Positions 9,363 to 17,421 are shown, counted from the first letter of the stretch. The stretch is DNA of 37,820 nt from an uncultured Anaeroplasma sp. (GCA_945919465.1 CAMEJG010000018.1:1-37820), one strand, 5' to 3'. Numbers and translations are program-made. Notes: generated by a model not told the origin, from the letters alone.

Positions 9363-10601
9363 ATGAAAAACGATAATAAAAAAGAGATATTATTATCACT
9401 TAAAAATGTTGATATTTCCTTTGGAAAAGGAGAAAAAAGAATTAAGGTAGTAAATAATGCTACATTTGATATTTATAAAGGGGAAACATTTTCTTTAGTA
9501 GGTGAATCAGGAAGTGGAAAAACTACTATTGGTAGAGCAATTATAAGAGTGAATCCTTTATCTAATGGAGAAATCATTTTTAAAGGAGAAAGAATATCAG
9601 GAAAAATATCAAAAAAATTAGAAAAAGAGGTTATTAGAAATATTCAAATGGTATTTCAAGATCCTGCTGCATCATTAAATGAAAGAGCTACAGTTGATTA
9701 TATTATTAGTGAAGGATTATATAATTTCCATCTATATAAGGATGAAAAGGATAGAATTAATAAGGTTGAAAATATTATTAAAGAGGTAGGTTTATTAAAA
9801 GAGCATTTAACTAGATATCCACATGAATTTTCAGGTGGTCAAAGACAAAGAATAGGACTTGCAAGAGCTATAGTAATGGAGCCTGAATTGATTATTGCAG
9901 ATGAACCTATTTCAGCACTTGATGTTTCTATTAGAGCTCAGGTTTTAAATTTATTAAAAAAATTTCAAGAAGAAAGAAATTTAACATATTTATTTATAGC
10001 TCATGATCTATCAATAGTACGTTTTATCTCTGATAGAATCGGAGTAATATATAAAGGTGATATCGTAGAAATTGCTCCAAGTGAAGAGCTATTTAATTTT
10101 CCTCTTCATCCTTATACTAGATCATTAATTTCAGCAATTCCTATTCCAGATCCAGAACTTGAAAAGAATAAGCTATTAAATAACTATGATCCATCTATTC
10201 ATGATTATTCAAAAGATAAACCTAATCTTGTAGATATTGGTAATAATCATTATGTTTTTGGAAATAAAAATGAAATAGAAGAATATAAAAGAATAAGAAA
10301 AGAAGGAAATATGCCAAAATCTATAATAATTTTAGATTCTAATGATGAAAGACTTAATCAAAATATTATAGTAGAGGATAATTATATAGATGAAATCAAT
10401 CCTAATGATACTTCTTCATTTATTTATACAATACTAGGATTTATATTTCCTTTTATTGGATTAATTGCGATGTTAATATTTAAAAAAATGAATTATATAA
10501 AAACATATTATTCTTTAAAAAAGGGAGTAATATATGGCTTTGGTGCTATTGGAATTATTGTATTAATATTTGTTTTTTCATTTATACTAGCTATTATATA
10601 G
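9363..10601 (+). CDS. oppF: Oligopeptide ABC transporter ATPase OppF with C-terminal two-helix membrane anchor
   Basis: A 412-residue ATPase paired with OppD. Walker A is GESGSGKT (47-54), the Q-loop is [11 protein letters not shown] (Gln99), the signature is FSGGQRQ (156-162), Walker B is LIIADEP (176-182) and the switch His is His214. After [12 protein letters not shown] the tail has YSKDKPNLV and NHYVFGN, known in the AmiF/OppF branch, and would normally end near residue 310. Instead a charged linker leads to two hydrophobic helices at about 352-374 and 388-411, separated by a basic loop. The pair resembles the PxxGLI...KK membrane modules of some small Firmicutes membrane proteins. ABC importer ATPases are normally peripheral proteins, so a built-in anchor is unusual. 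The ribosome-binding site is GGAGG. Confidence 0.92.
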   Translation: MKNDNKKEILLSLKNVDISFGKGEKRIKVVNNATFDIYKGETFSLVGESGSGKTTIGRAIIRVNPLSNGEIIFKGERISGKISKKLEKEVIRNIQMVFQDPAASLNERATVDYIISEGLYNFHLYKDEKDRINKVENIIKEVGLLKEHLTRYPHEFSGGQRQRIGLARAIVMEPELIIADEPISALDVSIRAQVLNLLKKFQEERNLTYLFIAHDLSIVRFISDRIGVIYKGDIVEIAPSEELFNFPLHPYTRSLISAIPIPDPELEKNKLLNNYDPSIHDYSKDKPNLVDIGNNHYVFGNKNEIEEYKRIRKEGNMPKSIIILDSNDERLNQNIIVEDNYIDEINPNDTSSFIYTILGFIFPFIGLIAMLIFKKMNYIKTYYSLKKGVIYGFGAIGIIVLIFVFSFILAII

Positions 10602-10633
10602 GTGGTGATAATATTTCAAAAAATAAAGTTATT

Positions 10634-11797
10634 ATGAGAATATTATTATTTGTTAGTTTTTTTACTATTGCAATATTATCATTAACCTTTGGAATAGTAT
10701 CACTATTTAAAGGAGATTCTGGTTATCAAATAATAACAACTGGTAATGATGAAAATTCTTTTATGGATGATGAATTAGTACTTAATTATTATATTGGTAA
10801 TAATACTAATGAAAATGAATTAAAAGAAATAACTAAATTATATTCTGATTTAGTTTCATATTCTTATAAATTATTAGATTCAGAAATATTATATGATGAT
10901 ATTTATAATATTGCATATATTAATAATCATTTAAATGAAGAAATAGAAATAGATTCTATTTTATATAATTCATTTAAAATGATAAAAGAATATGATTTAT
11001 TATTTATATTATATTTAGGACCATTATATTATGAAACTACAGGTATTATTTATAATAGTAGTAGCTTGGATTTGTTTAGCCCTTTATATAATAATGAAGT
11101 TAATAAATATTTTAATGATATTATTCATTATGTAAATAATAATAGTATTGAATTAGTTTTATTGGATAATAATCAAATAAAATTAGTAATTAATAATGAT
11201 TATTTAGATTATATTAAGAATAATAATGTTAAAAATATTATAAGCTTTGGTTGGATTAAAAATGCAATAATGGTTGATTATATAGCTAATAATCTAATGT
11301 CAAAGGGATATATCTATGGAATATTATCAAGTGTAGATGGATACACTAGAATTTTAGATAATACTAATGAATATAATTATAGTATTATTGATTATGATAA
11401 AAGAAGTTATATTTGTGCAACAATAAAATATAATAATAGTTATTCTATTGTTAATTTAAGAAATTATATTTATTTAGCTGAGGATTATTATAGAATATTA
11501 TATATTAATGAAGAAGAAATATATTCATATTATTTAGATAGTAATGGTAAATATTTAAAAGAAAATAGAAATATTATCAATTATTCACTCTATTATTCTT
11601 GTTTAGAAATATCACTTAATATGTTTGATTTATTCTTTAATGAAATAAGTATTGATGAAATAAATAGAATCTATGAAAAAGAAATATTTACATTATATTG
11701 TGATAATAAGATAGTATATTATAATGATAAAAATTGTAATATCTATAATTTTGAAGAAGTAGACGGAATTAGATATAATAAAAAATATATAAAATAA
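10634..11797 (+). CDS. Membrane-anchored, degenerate ApbE-like protein (probable pseudoenzyme)
   Basis: A 387-residue protein (from ATG 10634) with one N-terminal membrane helix (about 2-25) and a soluble domain. I match it by eye to the FAD:protein FMN transferase (ApbE) fold. The block IYNIAYINNH...YNSFKMIKEYDLLF...LGPLYY (about 90-133) follows ApbE's sdl-x-x-lN...FDpalGpL region. FGWIKNAIMVDYIANNL (205-221) follows GGIAKGYAVD, and YYLDSNGK (299-306) follows HIIDPKTG. The catalytic His, the Gly after the Lys and the second metal-binding Asp are not conserved, so flavin transfer is doubtful. It is extremely AT-rich (Asn, Ile, Tyr). ATG 10634 lacks a ribosome-binding site; GGTGGTGAT at 10601-10609 would instead serve an in-frame ATT at 10613. 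It lies last in the opp operon. Confidence 0.6.
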   Translation: MRILLFVSFFTIAILSLTFGIVSLFKGDSGYQIITTGNDENSFMDDELVLNYYIGNNTNENELKEITKLYSDLVSYSYKLLDSEILYDDIYNIAYINNHLNEEIEIDSILYNSFKMIKEYDLLFILYLGPLYYETTGIIYNSSSLDLFSPLYNNEVNKYFNDIIHYVNNNSIELVLLDNNQIKLVINNDYLDYIKNNNVKNIISFGWIKNAIMVDYIANNLMSKGYIYGILSSVDGYTRILDNTNEYNYSIIDYDKRSYICATIKYNNSYSIVNLRNYIYLAEDYYRILYINEEEIYSYYLDSNGKYLKENRNIINYSLYYSCLEISLNMFDLFFNEISIDEINRIYEKEIFTLYCDNKIVYYNDKNCNIYNFEEVDGIRYNKKYIK

Positions 11798-11798
11798 A

Positions 11799-11822
11799 AA
11801 TGCAGGAAAAATATCCTGCATT
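11799..11822. terminator. Bidirectional terminator between the opp operon and the CYTH gene
   Basis: Perfect 9-bp stem AATGCAGGA / TCCTGCATT (11799-11807 and 11814-11822). The minus strand is followed by a T-rich run (complement of 11790-11800). The plus-strand tail is only moderately T-rich. Confidence 0.8.
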
Positions 11823-11826
11823 AATT

Positions 11827-12369
11827 CTATTTTCTATTATCAAAAGCTCTTTTACTTTTTCTAATTGATTCTTTATATGTAATATCATAGTTTTTAAGGA
11901 ATTGTGCAAAATCCTTTTTTCCTTGATTTACATCATCAACCTCATATTCTATTTCATAATCAACATGACCATAATATACACTCTTATCGAAGAATAAAGT
12001 GCCATCCTTATATGGAATAGAAGCTCTATAGGTTGTTAATTCTGCAATTTTATTAACATAGTAAGGTAAGCCAATTATTCTAGCATCAAACCCATTTTCT
12101 AATAAATTTAAAGCTTTTTCCTTTGATATTAGAATGTGAGTTTCATCAGCTCCTACTTCAGCTCTAGTCTTTTTAGTGATCTTAAAATTTTCACCCTTTT
12201 GGCGAATTCTTAATACAGTTTTTTCATTCATTAGTTTTGTATCTTCTGTATCAAAATAGAAGTTGGTTTGGGGGAAAATATTGTTATCTAGTTCAAATTT
12301 TTGAATTAGAAAATTATATTTCTCTTCAGTTATAAAAGTCTTAAATTCAATCTCTTTATTTACATACAT
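11827..12369 (-). CDS. CYTH-domain protein (YjbK-like triphosphatase family)
   Basis: A 180-residue soluble protein of the CYTH (triphosphate tunnel metalloenzyme) superfamily. The defining E-x-E-x-K motif is EIEFK at residues 6-10. Later charged strand residues follow the tunnel pattern: TVLRIRQKG, FKITKKTR, LFFDKSVYYG and YEIEYEV. Such proteins bind or hydrolyse triphosphorylated substrates or inorganic tripolyphosphate; the substrate of the YjbK branch is not assigned here. In Bacillus yjbK lies close to the NAD kinase gene, and here it is divergently placed beside it, which supports the assignment. Translation starts at ATG 12369 with GGGGGAAGAG upstream on the minus strand. Confidence 0.88.
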   Translation of the reverse strand: MYVNKEIEFKTFITEEKYNFLIQKFELDNNIFPQTNFYFDTEDTKLMNEKTVLRIRQKGENFKITKKTRAEVGADETHILISKEKALNLLENGFDARIIGLPYYVNKIAELTTYRASIPYKDGTLFFDKSVYYGHVDYEIEYEVDDVNQGKKDFAQFLKNYDITYKESIRKSKRAFDNRK

Positions 12370-12536
12370 AATCTCTTCCCCCTAATGAATATTCACCATA
12401 TTATCTAATAAATCTAGAAAAAAATCAAGTGGTGTGATAAAATATTCTTATATTTATTTATTTTTAGACAAAATATATGGGATATTTAATATATAATTAA
12501 TAAATTATTAATTATAAATTGTAAATGGGGGTTTTT

Positions 12537-13313
12537 ATGAGCTATTGTTGTTTAGTAAGAGAAGATAAAGCTTCATTAGAAATAGAAAAAGAGATAAAAA
12601 ATAGAATAAAGCTAAGTTATAATGATATGGATCCTGAAATTGTTATAGCCATAGGTGGTGATGGTACTATTATTAAGGCATCTCACCTATATCCTAATGC
12701 AATTATATTTGGAATTCATACGGGACATTTAGGATTTTATGCAAATTATAGTGTAGATGAACTAGATTTACTTATTGATGATATTAATAATAAAAATTAT
12801 TGTATTGAAAAGCTTAAACTATTATCTTGTGAAATAGAAGATTCACTTGGAAATGTCATTAAAGAAAATGCATTAAATGAAATTACAGTAGTTACTCCTC
12901 CTAGAACGTTGACTCTAGATGTAAAAATAGATGGAGAGTTTTTAGAAAGATTTAGAGGTACTGGTTTATGTATTTCGACTCCAAGTGGTTCTACAGCTTA
13001 TAATAAATCATTGGGTGGTGCTGTTATTGATTCATTATTAGATGTATTTCAGCTTACTGAAATGGCTGGTATCAATTCAACTAGCTATAGGACCTTATCT
13101 TCTCCATTAGTATTATCTAAAGATAGAAAAGTAGAGCTTGATGCGGTAATTGATTCTGAGGTATATATTACTGTAGATCATTTAAATTATTTAATAAAGG
13201 GCTTTAAAGCTATTAGAATCCATTATGATAATAAATATATTAATATGGCCTATCATAATCATGAAAATTATTTAAAAAGAATTAAAAGAACATTTTTAAT
13301 AAGTGAAAAATAA
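12537..13313 (+). CDS. nadK: NAD kinase
   Basis: A 258-residue NAD kinase that phosphorylates NAD+ to NADP+ in the cytosol. The diacylglycerol-kinase-like GGDGT motif is at 40-44, followed by FGIHTGHLGF, the ALNEITV motif (Asn114-Glu115) and the glycine-rich TPSGSTAYNKSLGGA at 148-162. Length is normal for the short Firmicutes type. I chose ATG 12537 (MSYCCLV) over ATG 12525, because the run of five G at 12527-12531 then acts as the ribosome-binding site and the N-terminus matches the family. The gene is alone between a divergent CYTH gene and a convergent clpP. Confidence 0.95.
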   Translation: MSYCCLVREDKASLEIEKEIKNRIKLSYNDMDPEIVIAIGGDGTIIKASHLYPNAIIFGIHTGHLGFYANYSVDELDLLIDDINNKNYCIEKLKLLSCEIEDSLGNVIKENALNEITVVTPPRTLTLDVKIDGEFLERFRGTGLCISTPSGSTAYNKSLGGAVIDSLLDVFQLTEMAGINSTSYRTLSSPLVLSKDRKVELDAVIDSEVYITVDHLNYLIKGFKAIRIHYDNKYINMAYHNHENYLKRIKRTFLISEK

Positions 13314-13336
13314 AAATAGAGCGAGGCTCTATTTTT
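13312..13336. terminator. Bidirectional terminator shared by nadK and clpP
   Basis: Perfect 11-bp stem AAAAATAGAGC / GCTCTATTTTT (13312-13322 and 13326-13336) with a GAG loop. It has T runs on both strands and overlaps the stop codons of both convergent genes (13311-13313 and 13335-13337). Confidence 0.9.
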
Positions 13337-13913
13337 ATGCTTTCTTAAGTATTATTTCATCAATTAATCCATAAGCTAATGCATCATCTGGTGACATATA
13401 ATAATCTCTTTCAATATCATTTTTGATTGTATTAATATCCTTTTTAGTATATTTTGCTAGAAGCTCAATCATTTGGCTTTTTGTTTTTAATAGTCTTTTA
13501 GCTTGGATATCAATATCACTTACAACACCTTCAATACCACCATATGGCTGATGAATCATTATTTCACTATGCGGTAATGCATAGCGTCTACCTGAGGTTG
13601 AAGCTAAAAGAAAGGCTCCCATTGACATTGCCATTCCGATACATATTGTATTAACCTTGCTAGAAATATAATGAATTGTATCATATATAGCCATTCCAGA
13701 GGTGATGCTTCCTCCTGGAGAGTTAATATAGATATTAATATCTTCATTATTTTGTGAATCTAGAAATAATAATTCGGATACAATAATAGATGACATCTCA
13801 TCATTGATTTCACCTACTAGTAAAATTATTCTATCTTTAAGAAGTCTTGAGTAAATATCATAGCCTCTTTCTCCGTTTTCATTTTGTTCTAAAACATAAG
13901 GTATATAATTCAT
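13335..13913 (-). CDS. clpP: ATP-dependent Clp protease proteolytic subunit
   Basis: A 192-residue serine protease that forms the double-heptamer barrel fed by ClpX or ClpC-type unfoldases. The catalytic triad is visible: Ser97 in AMSMGAFLL, His121 in IMIHQPYGG and Asp170 in ERDYYMSPDDAL. The IYINSPGGSITSGMAIYDT segment is also typical. ATG 13913 is preferred over the upstream ATG at 13946 because AAAGGAGA lies directly before it and the protein then has the usual length (MNYIPYVLEQ...). I looked for a CtsR heptamer repeat or CIRCE element in 13914-14064 and saw none, so heat-shock control of the usual Firmicutes type is not evident. Confidence 0.96.
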   Translation of the reverse strand: MNYIPYVLEQNENGERGYDIYSRLLKDRIILLVGEINDEMSSIIVSELLFLDSQNNEDINIYINSPGGSITSGMAIYDTIHYISSKVNTICIGMAMSMGAFLLASTSGRRYALPHSEIMIHQPYGGIEGVVSDIDIQAKRLLKTKSQMIELLAKYTKKDINTIKNDIERDYYMSPDDALAYGLIDEIILKKA

Positions 13914-13990
13914 TGTTAATTTCTCCTTTCGAGAAGATTTTAACAAAAACGTTTTCTAGAATATGTTTGATTATGTCGATAGAATTATCA

Positions 13991-14019
13991 TTGCAAAAAA
14001 AATTAATAGGTGGTAAAAT
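13991..14019 (+). promoter_or_regulatory. Sigma-A promoter of gapA with extended -10
   Basis: TTGCAA (13991-13996), a 17-base spacer ending TGG, and TAAAAT (14014-14019). The leader is about 40 bases long and carries AGGAGGAAT at 14048-14055. Confidence 0.75.
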
Positions 14020-14064
14020 ATGAGACGTAAAAATAATACAATTTTTTAGGAGGAATAAAATATT

Positions 14065-15099
14065 ATGGCTGTAAAAGTCGCAATTAATGGTTTTGGTCGT
14101 ATTGGCCGTTTAGCTTTCAGACAAATGTTTGGTGCTGAAGGTTATGAGGTTGTTGCTATCAATGATTTAACTGATCCAAAAATGTTAGCAAACCTTTTAA
14201 AGTATGACACTGCTCAAGGTGGATACTGTGGAAGAATCGGTGAGGGTTTACACACTGTAACTGCTACTGAATCTTCAATTGTTGTTGATGGAAAGGAAAT
14301 TACTATTTATAAGCAAGCTGATGCAAATTTATTACCTTGGGGTGAATTAGGTGTAGATGTTGTATTAGAGTGTACTGGTTTTTATACAAAGAAGGAAAAG
14401 GCTCTTGCTCATGTAAATGCAGGTGCTAAGAAGGTAGTTATTTCAGCTCCAGCTGGAAATGATTTACCTACAATCGTTTATGGTGTTAACGAAGGTACTT
14501 TAACTGCTGAGGATAATGTAATTTCTGCAGCTTCTTGTACTACTAACTGTTTAGCTCCTATGGCTAACGCTTTAAATAACTATGCTCCAATTCAATCTGG
14601 TATTATGTCAACAATCCATGCATATACTGGTGATCAAATGATTCTTGATGGACCACATAGAAAGGGCGATTTAAGACGTGCTCGTGCTGGTGCTGCTAAT
14701 ATCGTTCCAAACTCAACTGGTGCTGCAAAGGCTATCGGTTTAGTTATCCCTTCATTAAAGGGTAAGTTAATTGGTTCTGCTCAACGTGTTCCAGTAGCTA
14801 CAGGTTCAACTACTATTTTAACTGCAGTAGTTAAGTTTGATGGTGAATTAACTCCAGAGGGAATCAATGCAGCTATGAAGGCTGCTGCTAACCAATCATT
14901 TGGTTATAATGAGGATCCAATTGTATCATCTGATGTTATCGGTATGAGATTTGGTTCATTATTCGATGCTACTCAAACAATGGTATCTCCACTTGGAAAT
15001 GGTTTATATCAAGTACAAGTTGTTTCTTGGTATGACAATGAAAATTCATATACAAGCCAAATGGTTCGTACTATTAAGTATTTTGCTGAATTACACTAA
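14065..15099 (+). CDS. gapA: Glyceraldehyde-3-phosphate dehydrogenase (phosphorylating)
   Basis: A 344-residue glycolytic enzyme converting glyceraldehyde-3-phosphate, NAD+ and phosphate to 1,3-bisphosphoglycerate. The NAD-binding GFGRIGR is at 9-15 and Asp34 (AINDLTD) is the NAD-selecting acidic residue. Catalytic Cys158 lies in [12 protein letters not shown], and SWYDNENSY is near the C-terminus. Codon choice is visibly less AT-rich than in neighbouring genes (many GGT, GCT and CGT codons), as expected for a highly expressed gene. It has its own extended promoter and a strong terminator. It is not joined to pgk or tpi, which are outside the window if present. Confidence 0.98.
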   Translation: MAVKVAINGFGRIGRLAFRQMFGAEGYEVVAINDLTDPKMLANLLKYDTAQGGYCGRIGEGLHTVTATESSIVVDGKEITIYKQADANLLPWGELGVDVVLECTGFYTKKEKALAHVNAGAKKVVISAPAGNDLPTIVYGVNEGTLTAEDNVISAASCTTNCLAPMANALNNYAPIQSGIMSTIHAYTGDQMILDGPHRKGDLRRARAGAANIVPNSTGAAKAIGLVIPSLKGKLIGSAQRVPVATGSTTILTAVVKFDGELTPEGINAAMKAAANQSFGYNEDPIVSSDVIGMRFGSLFDATQTMVSPLGNGLYQVQVVSWYDNENSYTSQMVRTIKYFAELH

Positions 15100-15112
15100 T
15101 TTAGTCACTATG

Positions 15113-15146
15113 AAGGCCTAAGCTAAAACTTAGGCCTTTTATTTTT
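15113..15146 (+). terminator. Terminator of gapA
   Basis: Perfect 10-bp stem AAGGCCTAAG / CTTAGGCCTT (15113-15122 and 15129-15138) followed by TTATTTTT. It lies directly upstream of ung, which must rely on read-through or a promoter I cannot see. Confidence 0.92.
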
Positions 15147-15157
15147 AGGAGTGTTTT

Positions 15158-15811
15158 ATGGAATGGAATGAATTTATTAATAATGAAAGAGAAAAACCAT
15201 ATTTTAAGGATTTGATGGAATTTGTTGATGATGAATATTCTAAAAATCTATGTTTTCCTCCTTATGAATTAATTTTTAATGCCTTTAGTTTAACTAGTCC
15301 TAATGATTTAAAGGTTGTTATTCTTGGTCAAGACCCTTATCATGAAATAAATCAAGCTCATGGTCTTGCCTTTTCAGTTTTATGTGAAAAAATACCACCT
15401 TCATTAAAAAATATTTATAAGGAAATGGAATCTGATTTAAATATAAAATTAAATCAAGATGGAAATTTAGAATATTTAGCTAAGCAGGGAGTTTTATTAT
15501 TAAATACAGTATTAACTGTAAGAGAAAAAGAAGCAAATTCTCATTCTAAAAAGGGTTGGGAAATATTTACAGATAATGTTATAAAATATATAAATACTTT
15601 AGATAAGCCTATTGTATTTATTTTATGGGGTAAGCCTTCAATTTTAAAAACAAAATATTTAAATAATCCCAATCATTTAATAATTACTTCAAATCACCCA
15701 TCCCCACTTTCTGCTTATCGTGGATTCTTTGGTTCTAAGCCTTTTTCTAAATGTAATGATTTTTTAGAATCAAAAGGAATTACCCCAATTAACTGGGCTA
15801 ATACCCAATAA
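15158..15811 (+). CDS. ung: Uracil-DNA glycosylase, family 1
   Basis: A 217-residue DNA repair enzyme that removes uracil from DNA to start base excision repair. The water-activating loop is GQDPYH with Asp59 at residues 57-62, followed by AHGLAFSV. The DNA-intercalation and catalytic loop is HPSPLSAYRGFFGSKPFS, with His180. Length is close to the usual 220-230. AGGAG lies eight bases before ATG 15158, immediately after the gapA terminator. UDG is useful in a genome this AT-rich, where cytosine deamination drives the composition, but that is general inference. Confidence 0.97.
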   Translation: MEWNEFINNEREKPYFKDLMEFVDDEYSKNLCFPPYELIFNAFSLTSPNDLKVVILGQDPYHEINQAHGLAFSVLCEKIPPSLKNIYKEMESDLNIKLNQDGNLEYLAKQGVLLLNTVLTVREKEANSHSKKGWEIFTDNVIKYINTLDKPIVFILWGKPSILKTKYLNNPNHLIITSNHPSPLSAYRGFFGSKPFSKCNDFLESKGITPINWANTQ

Positions 15812-15851
15812 GATTCTATATTAGGGAATATATTATCATTGGGTGATATAA

Positions 15852-16316
15852 ATGCAAGGGAATTGGAATCAATCTAATTCTTATATGATGCAATATGTTG
15901 TTAAGCCAGGAGATAGTCTATATATGATTGCGAAGGCTCATGGAATAACAGTAGATGAGCTAAAAAATGCCAATCATTTAGTATCTAATGTGATTTATCC
16001 TAATCAGGTTTTATTAATACCAAAATATAGTAATTGTGATAAAACCTATATGACTGAACTAGGGGATAGTATTAAAAATATATTAACTAGACATAATATT
16101 ACTATTGATGATTTAGCATTTTATAATGATTTAGATAAGCTAACTCTTGAGGGAAATCAATTATTATATATTGATAAGAAAAAGAAAACTCATAAAATTG
16201 ATAAAAATGATACTGTTGAATCAATATTAGAAAAATATAATTTGTCTCCACTTGAGCTTTTAAAGCTAAATCAAGAACAATTATTCTCAACTGGTGAAAT
16301 AATAGTATCTAAATAA
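15852..16316 (+). CDS. LysM-repeat protein without export signal
   Basis: A 154-residue protein with one clear LysM domain (about 14-57: YVVKPGDSLYMIAKAHGI, then LKNANHLVSNVIYPNQVLLIP). Two weaker LysM-like repeats follow (about 66-107: TELGDSIKNILTRHNI, then LEGNQLLYI; and about 111-153: HKIDKNDTVESILEKYNL). LysM domains bind N-acetylglucosamine-containing glycans such as peptidoglycan, but there is no signal peptide or membrane helix, so the protein looks cytosolic or uses another route. Firmicutes spore-coat proteins also carry N-terminal LysM domains without signals, so sporulation or an envelope-associated role is possible; neither is shown here. The start has GGGTGAT upstream. Confidence 0.82.
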   Translation: MQGNWNQSNSYMMQYVVKPGDSLYMIAKAHGITVDELKNANHLVSNVIYPNQVLLIPKYSNCDKTYMTELGDSIKNILTRHNITIDDLAFYNDLDKLTLEGNQLLYIDKKKKTHKIDKNDTVESILEKYNLSPLELLKLNQEQLFSTGEIIVSK

Positions 16317-16322
16317 TATATT

Positions 16323-16349
16323 ATCCTCTTATTGAGGATTTTATTTTTT
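16323..16349 (+). terminator. Terminator of the LysM gene
   Basis: 6-bp stem ATCCTC / GAGGAT (16323-16328 and 16334-16339), 5-base loop and a long T-rich tail, seven bases after the stop codon. Confidence 0.8.
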
Positions 16350-16463
16350 ATCTGGTACCATAAAAAAATTATAATTTGGATGTTTATTTAGATTCAAACA
16401 TGTTTATAATAATATATTGTAAATATTTTAATATTTGAAAATGTTATACGAGGAGATTATTTT

Positions 16464-17270
16464 ATGAAGATGACAAATAAACAAATTATATTTAAAATTA
16501 GCCTTATGGCAGTTTTTTCAGCATTATCATTCGCATTAACCTATGTTAGTATCCCACTTCCAACTGGTGCGAAGGTTCATTTAGGAAATTTTGTATGTAC
16601 TCTTGCGGCATTATTATGTGGAGGTATTGTAGGTGGTGCTTCTGGTGCGATAGGTATGGGATTAAATGATATTGTATCAGGATATGGCTGGTCTACAATT
16701 GTAAGAACAATTATTGTAAAATTCTTATTTGGTTTTGTAGTAGGTTTTTTATTCCAGCTTTTAGTAAAAAGAGAAAAGGGAACTAAAGCATTAATGATTT
16801 CTTTATCAGCTATATTTGATATTTTATTTGTAGTATTTTTAATATTAAGTATTACAGGAACTTTAACATTAAATATAGGAGATGCGACAAAGGAATTTAC
16901 AGTTTCTGTATTATGTCCTATATTATTAGGAATAATTGGACTTTCATTAACAGTAGCAACCTTCCTATTAAATAAATTAAAGGGTGTAAATAGAGTGGTA
17001 CTTGCAGTATCATCTATTGGTGTACTTGTAAATATTGTATTTGAGTTTATATTAAGATGGCTATTAAAGGGAATTGAGCTTGGTGGAGGTGTTGCAGGAT
17101 TTAATACTTCACTTGTTGATTCAATAACCAAATTACCTTCTAATTTTATTACTGGTATTGCGACAGTAATAATAACATTATTAGTATATTTACCACTATA
17201 TAAAGCACTAACTACTACAGGATTTAGTAAATATATTATTAATAGTGAAGATGAAAAAGAATTAAATTAA
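16464..17270 (+). CDS. ECF transporter S component, substrate unknown
   Basis: A 268-residue integral membrane protein with the ECF S-component pattern. The first helix reads ISLMAVFSALSFALTYVSIPLP. It is followed by KVHLGNFVCTLAALLCGGIVGGASGAIGMGLNDIVSGYG, the substrate-binding and membrane-facing region of the PF07155-like family, here quoted only as its landmarks VHLGNF, GGASGA and LNDIV. S components are usually about 170-210 residues with six helices. This one has an extra block at about 108-172 with two more hydrophobic helices. The energising ATPases and T subunit are not in the window, so it probably shares a central ECF module. No TPP, FMN, cobalamin or other riboswitch is recognised in 16350-16463. 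AGGAGAT fixes ATG 16464. Confidence 0.85.
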   Translation: MKMTNKQIIFKISLMAVFSALSFALTYVSIPLPTGAKVHLGNFVCTLAALLCGGIVGGASGAIGMGLNDIVSGYGWSTIVRTIIVKFLFGFVVGFLFQLLVKREKGTKALMISLSAIFDILFVVFLILSITGTLTLNIGDATKEFTVSVLCPILLGIIGLSLTVATFLLNKLKGVNRVVLAVSSIGVLVNIVFEFILRWLLKGIELGGGVAGFNTSLVDSITKLPSNFITGIATVIITLLVYLPLYKALTTTGFSKYIINSEDEKELN

Positions 17271-17277
17271 TTTTATT

Positions 17278-17321
17278 AAACTAATAGAAGAAGTATATTA
17301 TACTAATCTATTAGTTTTTTT
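17278..17321 (+). terminator. Terminator of the ECF S-component gene
   Basis: Perfect 10-bp stem AAACTAATAG / CTATTAGTTT (17278-17287 and 17308-17317) with a 20-base loop, followed by a T run to 17321. Confidence 0.8.
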
Positions 17322-17407
17322 AAAAAAATGAAAAAATTCCATTTTAATAGTATTTAATATTTTTTAAATTTGCTAATTTGAAATATTTTGCCCTCTTTAT
17401 TTTTTTA

Positions 17408-17421
17408 TGAAAACGTAATCA
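17408..17421 (+). promoter_or_regulatory. cre-like operator upstream of adhE
   Basis: TGAAAACGTAATCA fits the CcpA catabolite-response consensus TGWAANCGNTNWCA at all positions except one (position 10). It lies about 45 bases upstream of the adhE -35 box. A weaker site with the core AAAACGTTT is at 17450-17463, directly next to the -35 box. Confidence 0.55.

Noticed and set aside
13914-14064. CtsR or CIRCE heat-shock operator before clpP
   Set aside because: No GGTCAAA heptamer pair and no 9-bp CIRCE inverted repeat in this interval.
16350-16463. Vitamin riboswitch before the ECF S component
   Set aside because: Only about 110 AT-rich bases without the conserved boxes of TPP, FMN, cobalamin, folate or preQ1 riboswitches.
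16577-17131. 184-codon open frame on the minus strand inside the ECF gene
   Set aside because: Mirror of a hydrophobic coding region: Thr/Pro/Asn-rich translation, no ribosome-binding site, and the plus-strand gene is clearly real.
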